64,000 nt of DNA from JACDAN01 sp963834825 (GTDB lineage Bacteria; Actinomycetota; Thermoleophilia; Gaiellales; Gaiellaceae), in contig CAWICZ010000001.1 of assembly GCA_963834825.1 (NCBI GenBank), positions 1-64,000 on the forward strand. The letters run 5' to 3'. The stretch's first letter is position 1. Each line of letters begins with the position of its first letter. A model generated the notes under the pieces. That model saw only the letters and a program-made list of their open reading frames with translations, had not been told where the DNA came from and did not search any database. This document shows, one piece after another, positions 15,913-23,700 of this stretch. The position numbers were made by a program, and so were the translations under genes.

Positions 15913-18027
15913 ATGAAGCTCGCCTGGATCGCCGTCGCGGCCGCGTCGGGGACGCTGCTTCTTGGTGCCGCCACGGCACGGCCGGCGCTCGATGGTCCCG
16001 GCTTCTTCGTCGGGTTCAGCGAGGATCTGCCGCGGGCGATCGGCCCGGACGCGGTGACCCCGGCGCGCGACCTTGGCGCGAAGAGCTTCCGGTTCACGCT
16101 CCAACAGTGGAGGCCGGGCCAGATACGCGTCGCGGATAGCGACATTGCGGACCTCCGGGACGCCGTCCGTGACACGGCGGGGATGAGAGCCGTGCTGGCC
16201 GTTTACAGCTTCGGTTCCAGCACGCCGCGGACCGATGTCGACCGCGAGCAGTACTGCGCCTACGTGCGTGATGCTCTCACTCGGCTCCCCTCGATCCGCG
16301 ACGTTGTGATCTGGAATGAGCCGAACAAGATCCTCTTCTGGTCGCCGCAGTTGCCCGGAGAGGGCGCGTCCGCGTCGCCGATCGCCTACGAGGCGCTGCT
16401 GGCGCGTTGCTACGACGTCCTCCACGTCGCGTTCGCCGATGTGAACGTCATCGGCCTGGCGCTTTCGCCGACCGGCAACGACAACGCCGGCTCGCACTCG
16501 CCGGGTGCGTTCATCCGCGCCGTGGGAGAGGCCTATCGCGCGAGCGGAAGAACTCGGCCGCTCTTCGACACCGTCGGTCACCACGCCTACGGCTTCACCG
16601 CCTCCGAGCGACCATGGGCCAAGCACATCGGTTCGAAGGTCCTCTCGCAGGGCGATTGGAACAAGCTCATGTACAACCTCTGGCTGGCCTTCGACGGCAC
16701 TGCACAAGCGATCCCGAGCGCCGGCGGCGTCGGCATCTGGTACATGGAGGGCGGCTCGCAAACGGCGATTGACGCCGGCAAGGAAGCGGTGTACTCGGGC
16801 GCCGAAAACGTCGCAGTCATACCTGACTACGCGGGCGGCGAGCCCGAAGCACCTCCGCCGGCTGCGACGAGCGCTGCCCCGGACCAGTACACGCAGGTGC
16901 GCGACAGCATCCGACTGGCCGCCTGCCAACCATACGTATGGGCCTACTTCAACTTTCTGCTCTTCGACGAGCCGCGGCTTGCCGGCTGGCAGTCAGGAGC
17001 GTTCTGGTCAGATCGGACCCCCAAGGATTCGCTTCCCGGTTTCGCGCAGGCGATCTCGGAGGCGAACGCCGCCACAGTCGATTGCGATGCGCTCAAAGGC
17101 GGTCGCCCGAGCGCGGACTTCATGCCCCCTTCGACCGCGACCGACGTCGCCGCGACGGTGTTGGAGAGCCCGCTCCGCGTCGAGATCACATGGAGCGCGA
17201 GCAGCGACGACCTTGGCTCGATCAGCTACCGCGTCTACCGAGACGGCGCCCACGTAGGAACGACCTCAGCGCTGAGCTGGACGAACATGGCCGTCGAGCC
17301 CGCGACGACGTACACGTACACCGTCCGGGCGCTCGATGCCGCGGGGAATCTGGGCGACGCGTCCACAGCCGTGACCGTTACGACTTCGGCGAGCTCTCCA
17401 CCGCCCGCGGCTCCACCTCCCCAGCCGCCTCCGCCGCCGACTGATCCGCAGCCGTCACCCCCTCTGGACGCTACTCCGCCGGAAACGACGATCACCGGCG
17501 GCCCATCCGGGAAGGTTCGGACGACCACGGCGCGCTTCGCGTTCTCCTCCGAGAGCGGCTCGCGGTTTGAATGCTCACTGGACGACCGCAGCGTTACAGC
17601 CTGCAGCAGCCCGGTTAGCCTCACGCGCCTGGCCACCGGCGCACACACGTTCTCGGTGCGCGCGACCGACGCGGCCGGAAACCGCGACCCGACTCCGGCG
17701 GTGCGGACGTGGTCGGTGATACGCAACCACTCGACGCGGACGGGCACCGCGCGCCGGGATGTCCTTCGCGGCACCCCGGGGCGTGACGTGCTCCGCGGCC
17801 TCGGCGGCGCCGACCGCCTCTACGGCCTCGGCGGCAACGACGTCCTCTTTGGCGGCCGCGGGCGAGACCGGCTGCTCGCCGGCACTGGCAGCGACGTCGT
17901 GCACGCCGGTGACGGCGCCCGCGACACGATCGCATGCGGTGCGGGACGCGACCTCGTCTACGCCGACCACGCCGACCGGATCGCCCGCGACTGCGAGCGT
18001 ATTCGGCGCAGCGCCCGACGAAGATAG
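15913..18027 (+). CDS. Secreted glycosidase-like TIM barrel with FN3, Ig-like and Ca-binding RTX-type repeats
   Basis: 704 residues with a signal peptide. Residues about 28-395 look like a clan-A glycoside hydrolase barrel: acid/base Glu136 in VVIWNEPNK and a candidate nucleophile Glu279 in WYMEGGSQ, at the ends of strands 4 and 7. A fibronectin type III domain follows from about 406 (VEITWSASSDD, YTYTVRALDAAGN), then a Pro-rich linker, an Ig-like domain (DATPPETTITGGPSG to HTFSVRATDAAGNRDPTP), and RTX nonapeptides (LRGLGGADRLYGLGGNDVL, FGGRGRDRLLAG), ending in DTIACGAGRDLVYADHADR. I associate that tail with Thermoleophilia exoproteins. The glycosidic substrate is unknown. Family placement (GH39/GH5-like) is inferred from the NEP motif. 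Confidence 0.82.
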   Translation: MKLAWIAVAAASGTLLLGAATARPALDGPGFFVGFSEDLPRAIGPDAVTPARDLGAKSFRFTLQQWRPGQIRVADSDIADLRDAVRDTAGMRAVLAVYSFGSSTPRTDVDREQYCAYVRDALTRLPSIRDVVIWNEPNKILFWSPQLPGEGASASPIAYEALLARCYDVLHVAFADVNVIGLALSPTGNDNAGSHSPGAFIRAVGEAYRASGRTRPLFDTVGHHAYGFTASERPWAKHIGSKVLSQGDWNKLMYNLWLAFDGTAQAIPSAGGVGIWYMEGGSQTAIDAGKEAVYSGAENVAVIPDYAGGEPEAPPPAATSAAPDQYTQVRDSIRLAACQPYVWAYFNFLLFDEPRLAGWQSGAFWSDRTPKDSLPGFAQAISEANAATVDCDALKGGRPSADFMPPSTATDVAATVLESPLRVEITWSASSDDLGSISYRVYRDGAHVGTTSALSWTNMAVEPATTYTYTVRALDAAGNLGDASTAVTVTTSASSPPPAAPPPQPPPPPTDPQPSPPLDATPPETTITGGPSGKVRTTTARFAFSSESGSRFECSLDDRSVTACSSPVSLTRLATGAHTFSVRATDAAGNRDPTPAVRTWSVIRNHSTRTGTARRDVLRGTPGRDVLRGLGGADRLYGLGGNDVLFGGRGRDRLLAGTGSDVVHAGDGARDTIACGAGRDLVYADHADRIARDCERIRRSARRR

Positions 18028-18073
18028 GGGATGAGCTAGCTCCGCCGGCGGCCGGTCGCTCCTCCCGGCCTGA

Positions 18074-18889
18074 TCAGCGAATCGTGACGGGGGTCCCGAT
18101 CGGCATCAGTCGGCCGAGCTCGAGGATGTCTTCGTTCCGCATCCGGATGCAGCCGTGCGACACGCGGCCCGGAAGGAGCTCGGGCTGGTTCGTCCCGTGG
18201 ATTCCGACGAAGCCGCCGTCGGGCCAATCCGTCAGGACCGCGGACCGCGCGCTCGTGCCGAACGCGAGCGGGCCGTAGAACGGGTTGTCGTAGTTGGTCA
18301 GGCGATTGCGAATGTAGAACTTCCCGGTCGGCGTCGGCCAGGCTGATTGACCGACGCCGATCGGGGCCTGGAAGATCGGCCGGCGATTGCGGAAGAGCGT
18401 CGCGCTGAGATCGTCGAGGTCGACCACGAGGCGTGTCCGGACGACGCCGTAGCCGCCGAGCGCTCTGCGCGGCACCCACCCGGTTCGATCGTTCGGAAGC
18501 ACCGGGAGGCGAACGTGGAGCCAGATCCGACCGCCACGATCGCGGTGGCGCCCGATGACGAGGACGATGTTGGACGTGTTCTCCGGCGTCCGTGTGTCGA
18601 GCTGGGCGACGACCTCCGCGTTGGGGCTCGGACGGTCACGAGCGACGACGGCACGGCGAACGGGGGCCCACGTCGACGCGCGGCCGGGCTCGATCGGCCG
18701 CGGAGTGGGCACGGTGAGCGCCGGATCGGGCGACGCAGGCAGGGAGGGCGCCTCGAGCGCGCCCGTTGTCGGCGAGGCGCCGGAGCCAGAGCCACCGCCC
18801 GCAGCGACCCACACCAGCGCCCCTAGCGCGGCGATGAACGCAAGTCCCGCGGCGATGCCGGCCCAGGCGCGAGCGCCGAGCGCGCTCAG
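18074..18889 (-). CDS. Membrane-anchored L,D-transpeptidase (YkuD), probable CTG start
   Basis: Makes 3-3 crosslinks in peptidoglycan or attaches proteins to it. The YkuD motif is complete: GIHGTNQPELLPG, then SHGCIRMRNEDI with the catalytic Cys. The substrate loop includes PTPTGKFYIRNRLTNYDNP. The first ATG/GTG/TTG in frame (GTG 18814) would remove half of an obvious membrane anchor, WAGIAAGLAFIAALGALVW. Upstream, the frame stays open with no standard start. A CTG at 18889 overlaps the ferritin-like stop (CTGA) and has GAGGT 7 bases upstream, so I take CTG 18889 (271 residues) and translational coupling. An SH3-like region (residues about 75-145) precedes the catalytic domain. It is the third gene of a ferritin-like operon. 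Confidence 0.85.
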   Translation of the reverse strand: MSALGARAWAGIAAGLAFIAALGALVWVAAGGGSGSGASPTTGALEAPSLPASPDPALTVPTPRPIEPGRASTWAPVRRAVVARDRPSPNAEVVAQLDTRTPENTSNIVLVIGRHRDRGGRIWLHVRLPVLPNDRTGWVPRRALGGYGVVRTRLVVDLDDLSATLFRNRRPIFQAPIGVGQSAWPTPTGKFYIRNRLTNYDNPFYGPLAFGTSARSAVLTDWPDGGFVGIHGTNQPELLPGRVSHGCIRMRNEDILELGRLMPIGTPVTIR

Positions 18890-19575
18890 CCCGTGAACCT
18901 CGGCCGACGGCGTCTCGCCGTTCTCGGCCGCGCGGCGATGAAGTGCGTCGAAGCGACGATCCGCCGGACCTCGTGCTCCGGCTTCCCCTCGTCGAAGGCC
19001 CTACCGGCGGGAGTGAAGCCGGCGAGGTAGCGCATCCAGGCTGCGTGCCGGGCCTCGACCGAGTGGATCGCCACCGCCGCCGCGAGGAGTGCCGGCGAGT
19101 CGACCCGTGTCGCCTGACCCTTGTACGCGGCTGCTCCCAGGTCCTCGAAGGCGACCGCCGTCCGCAGGAACTCCACCTGGTCCTCGGTCACGCCTCTGAA
19201 GTCGAACGACGGTCGTTTTACGGCCGCCCGCCCGAGCACGTTCCGCAACGCCGCCACGTGGGCTCGCTCGACTCCACCCAGCTGACGCGGAACACGCGCG
19301 AGCTCGGCGCCGATCGCGCCGAGGCGCTGCGTCTCCGTGTAGAAGGCCGCCTGCAGGTACTCGAGGGTGAGCGCGTAGTTGAGGATCGCCGTGTCGGAGG
19401 GCGAGGCGGCGTTGGCGCGACCCGGCGCGGCGACCGCTCCGAGGAGCGCCGCGCTTCCGATGACCGCTTTGCCGAGGAAGCCGGCCCGCGACGAGACGGC
19501 GTCCAGCGCGTCCCGAATCGCGCCGTCCCGGTCGACTTGGTCGAGCGTCAGGTCGCTGGTGGTCTCGATTTGCAT
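18886..19575 (-). CDS. Ferritin-like domain protein (Ferritin_2/DUF4439-like) 2
   Basis: 229 residues. An N-terminal cytosolic stretch is followed by a signal/TM segment (GKAVIGSAALLGAVAAPGRANA), then an exported four-helix bundle. Candidate metal ligands repeat as in the family: NYALTLEYLQAAFYTE, GGVERAHVAALRNVLG and AIHSVEARHAAWMRYL. Members are often called desiccation-related or stress proteins, and a redox or iron role is uncertain. A basic C-terminal tail (ARPRTARRRRPRFTG) is distinctive. ATG 19575 is 3 bases after the stop of the homologous upstream gene and its own stop overlaps the L,D-transpeptidase start, so all three are one operon. Confidence 0.8.
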   Translation of the reverse strand: MQIETTSDLTLDQVDRDGAIRDALDAVSSRAGFLGKAVIGSAALLGAVAAPGRANAASPSDTAILNYALTLEYLQAAFYTETQRLGAIGAELARVPRQLGGVERAHVAALRNVLGRAAVKRPSFDFRGVTEDQVEFLRTAVAFEDLGAAAYKGQATRVDSPALLAAAVAIHSVEARHAAWMRYLAGFTPAGRAFDEGKPEHEVRRIVASTHFIAARPRTARRRRPRFTG

Positions 19576-19578
19576 CGG

Positions 19579-20238
19579 CTAGTCCGTTTTCAGGAACTTC
19601 GTCTTGTTGACGGCGGCGGTGACCGCCGCCGCGGTCATCGGCGTTTCCGTTGGTTCGGGGGCGGGGTTCTTCTCGGCGATCGCGCGGATCCAGCCCGCGT
19701 GGCGAGCCTCGACCGAGACGATCTTGGCGGCATTCTCGAGAGCCCCCTTGGTGAGGTTCCCGGCCTGTCCGTTGTAGGCGGCGACCATCAGGTCCTGGAG
19801 GGCGACGGCTGTCGCGGTGAACGCCTCCGGGCTCCGCGTCGTATCCCCGAAGTCGAACGTCGGCGGCTTGCGCGCTTTGCGGCCGAGCGCATCACGCAGG
19901 AAGGCGACATGCGCACGCTCGTGACCGCGGACGATCTCCGTGAACTCGAGCAGCTCGCCCGTGAGGTTCGCCCTGACCGCGGCCTCGTTGAAGAAGTCTG
20001 CCTCCATGTGCTCGCACAGGAGCGCGAGGTTGAGGATCTCGGCGTCCTGCGCGGGGGAAGGAGCGGACTCCGCCGACATCGGCAGCCCGGCGACGAGGAC
20101 GCCGCCGGCGAGGACGGCTCCGCCGGCGGCGAAGGCGCGCTTCAAGACCTTCGCCCGCGACTCGTACACCGCCTGCGCCGATCCCTCCGCGGGCATGGCC
20201 GCGGGATCGAACACGTCTAACCGCAGATCATCTGACAT
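19579..20238 (-). CDS. Ferritin-like domain protein (Ferritin_2/DUF4439-like) 1
   Basis: 219 residues, paralogous to the next gene. A membrane-directed segment (RAFAAGGAVLAGGVLVAGLP) follows basic residues YESRAKVLKR, which lack a strict twin arginine. The helix bundle carries NLALLCEHMEADFFNEA, RGHERAHVAFLRDALG and IVSVEARHAGWIRAIAEK, the same Glu/His pattern as its neighbour. FDFGDTTRSPEAF corresponds to FDFRGVTEDQVEF there, so they arose by duplication. No ribosome-binding site is visible at ATG 20238; the upstream CTCC-rich sequence is anti-sense in character. First gene of the operon; role in metal handling or envelope stress is inference. Confidence 0.8.
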   Translation of the reverse strand: MSDDLRLDVFDPAAMPAEGSAQAVYESRAKVLKRAFAAGGAVLAGGVLVAGLPMSAESAPSPAQDAEILNLALLCEHMEADFFNEAAVRANLTGELLEFTEIVRGHERAHVAFLRDALGRKARKPPTFDFGDTTRSPEAFTATAVALQDLMVAAYNGQAGNLTKGALENAAKIVSVEARHAGWIRAIAEKNPAPEPTETPMTAAAVTAAVNKTKFLKTD

Positions 20239-20376
20239 CAGGGAGGAGACGTCGTCGTAAGACCCGGCTACGAGGGTATCGAATCATGGCGATACTTACA
20301 ACAACATGACACCGTGGCGCGCTCCGCGCCGTCGGCAGATTGACACACGGCGCGCAGATCGTTTAGGACGTTGCCC

Positions 20377-20700
20377 GTGGGTGGATCGACGCTACGCCGG
20401 CTGGGGGCGCTCCTCGTTTTCTTCTGTGCGGCCCTTACGTTCGGAGTCGGGCAGGCGCTCGCGGAAGCTCCGGCGAAGGAGCCGTCGCCGGCGCAGCTCT
20501 GGCAGGAGTACCCGCTCGAACCACTGGAGGGTGGGCAGGCTCCAAGACAAGGCGTCCTGAGGATCCGGACCCCCGCCGTGGGGGATGCATCATCCCCGGA
20601 CAGGTTGCTGCTCATCGGCGGGCTCGCCTTGTTCGTCCTCGTCCTCAGCGACACCGTCTTCCTCGCGCTGTCGTCTCGGGTCGTGCGCGGCACCCCTTAG
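20377..20700 (+). CDS. Small exported protein with C-terminal membrane helix
   Basis: 107 residues from GTG 20377, which has AGGA 9 bases upstream; a TTG six bases earlier is too close to it. A signal peptide (LGALLVFFCAALTFGVGQALA) and a short hydrophilic middle are followed by a C-terminal helix, SPDRLLLIGGLALFVLVLSD, ending TVFLALSSRVVRG. The helix is nearly the same as in the protein at 58915-59487 (LLVGGFALFVLVLGDTIFL). The arrangement predicts a short extracytoplasmic loop held by two helices or a cleaved signal plus tail anchor. It is 16 bases upstream of the LuxR gene. No known family; function unknown. Confidence 0.7.
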   Translation: MGGSTLRRLGALLVFFCAALTFGVGQALAEAPAKEPSPAQLWQEYPLEPLEGGQAPRQGVLRIRTPAVGDASSPDRLLLIGGLALFVLVLSDTVFLALSSRVVRGTP

Positions 20701-20716
20701 CCTCCATAGGATCGCG

Positions 20717-22366
20717 ATGGACGAGGTGATGGTCAGCAGCGTGCTCGAGCACGGCCGAGAGTCCTATGCGAACCGCGCCTGGCTGGATGCCTACGAATCA
20801 CTGTCACTGGCAGACGAGACCGATCTGCTGGAAGCGGAGGATCTCGAGCTGCTGGCCAGGTCTGCGTACATGCTCGGCCGCGACGACGACTACGTTCGCG
20901 GCCTCGAGCGTGCCCATCACGCCCATCTGGATGCCGGGGAGGTCCCTGGCGCCGCGCGCTGCACCTGGTGGATCGGGCACAACCTGTTCATGCGCGGGGA
21001 AACCGCCCGTGCGAGCGGATGGTTCGGCCGCGGCGACCGGTTGCTCGACCGGGAGGGTCGCGACTGTGTCGAGCGCGGCTATCTCCTGATACCCGTCGTG
21101 TTCCGGGCCGAGGCGAGAGGTGACGCCCGCGCCGCGTATGCAACGTTGACGGAGGCTGCCGCGATCGGCGAGCGCTACGGCGATCCAGACCTCGTCACGA
21201 TCGCGCGGATGGGGCAGGGCCACGCCCTGGTGCGGCAGGGTCGGACCGAGCAGGGCTTCCGGCTCGTGGACGAGACCATGGTGGCCGTCACAACGGGCGA
21301 GCTGTCGCCGATCGTCGCCGGCATCGTCTACTGCAACACGATCAAGTTCTGTCAAGACGCGCACGAGGTGCGCCGCGCCCGCGAGTGGACGAATGCCCTG
21401 ACCGAGTGGTGTGACCGCCAGCCCGACATGGTCGCGCACACCGGCGTCTGTCTGGTGCATCGCGCAGAGGTCATGCAGCTCCAGGGGGCCTGGCAGTCCG
21501 CTCTGGAAGAGGTGCGGCAAGCCGGTGAGCGCCTCCGCCCAGGTGTGTTGAACCAGCGCATCGCGGGGAGCGCCCTCTACCGCCAGGGGGAAATCCAGCG
21601 CCTGCAAGGGGAGTTCGCGGCTGCCGAGGAGGCTTACCGCGCGGCAAGCCGGCTCGGCTTCGAGCCACAACCGGGTTTGGCGCTCTTGCGGCTGGCCCAG
21701 GGCGACGGCGCCGCCGCCGCCGTCGCGATCCGGCGCGTTGCGGATGAGGCGGAAGAGCCACTCAAGCGTGCTGGGCTGCTGCCGGCCTGCGTCGAGATCA
21801 TGCTGGCTGCGGGCGACCTCGAGGAAGCGCGCCAGGCCTCCGGTGAGCTCGACGCAATTTCGGAGACGCACGCAAGCGACCTGCTCAGAGCGCAGGCGGC
21901 GCAAGCGGGTGGGGCGGTGGTGCTCGCCGAAGGCGACGCCGGGGCTGCTCTGGGCTCGCTGCGCCGCGCGCTGAGCACGTGGCAGGAGCTCGAAGCACCG
22001 TACGAGGCGGCGCGCACGCGCGTCCTGCTCGGCACGGCCTGCCGCCGGCTGGGCGACGACGACGCGGCAGGGCTCGAGTTGGAGGCCGCACGCGCCGTCT
22101 TCGAGGAGCTCGGTGCGGGCCCGGATCTGAACCGAGTGGACTTGCTGGTGACATCCACCCCGTCGAAGAGCCCCCATGGCTTGAGCCCACGCGAGCTGGA
22201 GGTGCTGCGCCACGTCGCGGGTGGCAAGACCAACAAGGAGATCGCGACCGAGCTCGTCCTCAGCGAGAGGACGGTGGAGCGGCACGTCAGCAACATCTTC
22301 ACCAAGCTCGGCGTGTCGTCGCGCGCCGCGGCCACAGCGTTCGCCTACGAGCACCGTCTCCTCTGA
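20717..22366 (+). CDS. LuxR-type regulator with long TPR-like sensor region
   Basis: 549 residues from ATG 20717, preceded by AGG. Residues 1 to about 470 are helical TPR-like repeats (MRGETARASGWFGRGDRLL, YRQGEIQRLQGEFAAAEEAY) with no Walker A, so it is not a MalT-type STAND ATPase. The C-terminal LuxR helix-turn-helix is canonical: LSPRELEVLRHVAGGKTNKE and LVLSERTVERHVSNIF. Its stop is 114 bases before the FAD oxidoreductase on the same strand, with a terminator-like hairpin between. I recall the LuxR-TPR plus FAD-reductase pairing in other actinobacteria, which suggests it controls that gene. The signal is unknown. Confidence 0.87.
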   Translation: MDEVMVSSVLEHGRESYANRAWLDAYESLSLADETDLLEAEDLELLARSAYMLGRDDDYVRGLERAHHAHLDAGEVPGAARCTWWIGHNLFMRGETARASGWFGRGDRLLDREGRDCVERGYLLIPVVFRAEARGDARAAYATLTEAAAIGERYGDPDLVTIARMGQGHALVRQGRTEQGFRLVDETMVAVTTGELSPIVAGIVYCNTIKFCQDAHEVRRAREWTNALTEWCDRQPDMVAHTGVCLVHRAEVMQLQGAWQSALEEVRQAGERLRPGVLNQRIAGSALYRQGEIQRLQGEFAAAEEAYRAASRLGFEPQPGLALLRLAQGDGAAAAVAIRRVADEAEEPLKRAGLLPACVEIMLAAGDLEEARQASGELDAISETHASDLLRAQAAQAGGAVVLAEGDAGAALGSLRRALSTWQELEAPYEAARTRVLLGTACRRLGDDDAAGLELEAARAVFEELGAGPDLNRVDLLVTSTPSKSPHGLSPRELEVLRHVAGGKTNKEIATELVLSERTVERHVSNIFTKLGVSSRAAATAFAYEHRLL

Positions 22367-22373
22367 GGGGAAT

Positions 22374-22410
22374 CACCCACTCCGCCGGACGGCGGAAGTT
22401 GGGTGCTTTC
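22374..22410 (+). terminator. Imperfect terminator hairpin after the LuxR-TPR gene
   Basis: CACCCA/TGGGTG (22374-22379, 22400-22405) surrounds TCCGCC/GGCGGA (22381-22386, 22391-22396) with loop GGAC; CTTTCT follows. It begins 8 bases after the stop codon. Confidence 0.6.
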
Positions 22411-22480
22411 TCCGAAGTTTCGCCCCTTCGCATCCGCCTACCGTCGGGCAGGAAGCGCTCAGTCCGGCAGAGGAGGAGCC

Positions 22481-23688
22481 ATGAGCCAGGCATATGACGC
22501 GATCGTGGTGGGCGCGCGCTGCGCCGGATCACCGACCGCGATGCTGCTCGCGCGCAGCGGCCACCGAGTTCTACTCGTCGACCGCGCGACGTTCCCGAGC
22601 GACACGATCTCGACGCATCTCATTCATCCCCCGGGGATTGCGGCGCTCGAGCGCTGGGGCCTCCTCGATCGGGTCCTCGGGACCGGAAGCCCGCCAATCG
22701 ATACCTATTCGTTCGATTTCGGGCCCTTCACGATCTCTGGAGCGCCTGGAATGGATGGGACGCCGGTCGCCTACGCGCCCAGGCGGACGGTGCTGGACAA
22801 GCTGCTCGTGGACGCCGCTTCCGAGGCCGGCGTTGAGGTTCGCGAGCGGTTCACCGTCGAGAGCCTCGACTTCGACGACGGTCGCGTGGTCGGCGTTCGC
22901 GGCCACAGCAAGGGCGGTAAGACCGTCACCGAGCGCGCTCAGGTGGTCATCGGAGCCGACGGCCGCTACTCCCTCGTCGCCGATGCGGTCGGCGCCGAGG
23001 AATACAACGAGAAGCCGCAGCTGCAGGTGAGCTACTACACCTACTGGAGCGGCCTGCCTATGAACGGCCGCTTCGAGACCGTCATCCGCCCCGGTCTGGG
23101 CTTCGCGGCATGGCCCACGAACGACGACCTGACGCTGGTCATCGCCGGACGCCCGATCAACGAGTTCGAGAACGTCAGAAAGGACGTCGGAGGCAGCTAC
23201 CTCGAGACGTTCGAAATCGCACCGGCGTTCGCCGACCGCGTTCGCGGCGCCAAGCGCGAGGAGCGCTTCGTCGGCACGGCGGTCCGGGGCTACTTCCGCA
23301 AGCCCTTCGGTCCCGGCTGGGCGCTGGTCGGCGACGCGGGCTACAACAAGGACTTCATCACGGCCCACGGCATCCACGATGCCTTCCGCGATGCGGAGCT
23401 GTGCTGCCGGGGCGCTGGACGGTGGCGTTCACGGGCCGGTGCAGCTTCGAGAGCGCGATGGGCGAGTACCAGCGGCGTCGAGACGAGCACGTCCTGCCGA
23501 TGTACGAGTTCACGGCCGACCTCGCGACGCTCGAACCCCCGCCGCCCGAGCTGCAGCAGGTGCTGAGCGCGGTCAGCCGTAGCCGGGAGGCGATGGACGG
23601 ATTCGCGCGCGTCGTCGCTGGAGTGACATCGCCGGCCGAGTTCTTCTCGGACGAGAACGTCGGCCGCATCGTCGCCGCTGCGGCGTAG
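22481..23688 (+). pseudogene. FAD-dependent oxidoreductase (geranylgeranyl-reductase-like), two single-base indels
   Basis: Starts at ATG 22481 with AGGAGGAG upstream. The N-terminus has the FAD motif VVGARCAGSPTAMLLARSGH and LVDRATFPSDTISTH, and the middle has GADGRYSLVADAVGA. The motif GDAGYNKDFITAHGIHDAFR precedes two frame changes. AELC is in the first frame, AGALDG in the second (about 23406-23423) and AFTGRCSFESAMGEYQRRRD in the third (from 23425). One extra base near 23405 and one near 23424 explain both, giving 401 residues that end in SPAEFFSDENVGRIVAA. Conservation on both sides argues for sequencing error. Probably a flavin monooxygenase or reductase acting on a lipophilic substrate, linked to the LuxR-TPR gene upstream. 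Confidence 0.78.
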
Positions 23689-23700
23689 CCGCTTCCGCTC

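Noticed and set aside
18943..20220. 425-codon open frame antisense to the two ferritin-like genes
   Set aside because: No family motif and no ribosome-binding site; both minus-strand genes have conserved Glu/His helices.
20804..22354. Long minus-strand frame across the LuxR-TPR gene
   Set aside because: A shadow of the plus-strand gene, which has a canonical LuxR helix-turn-helix.
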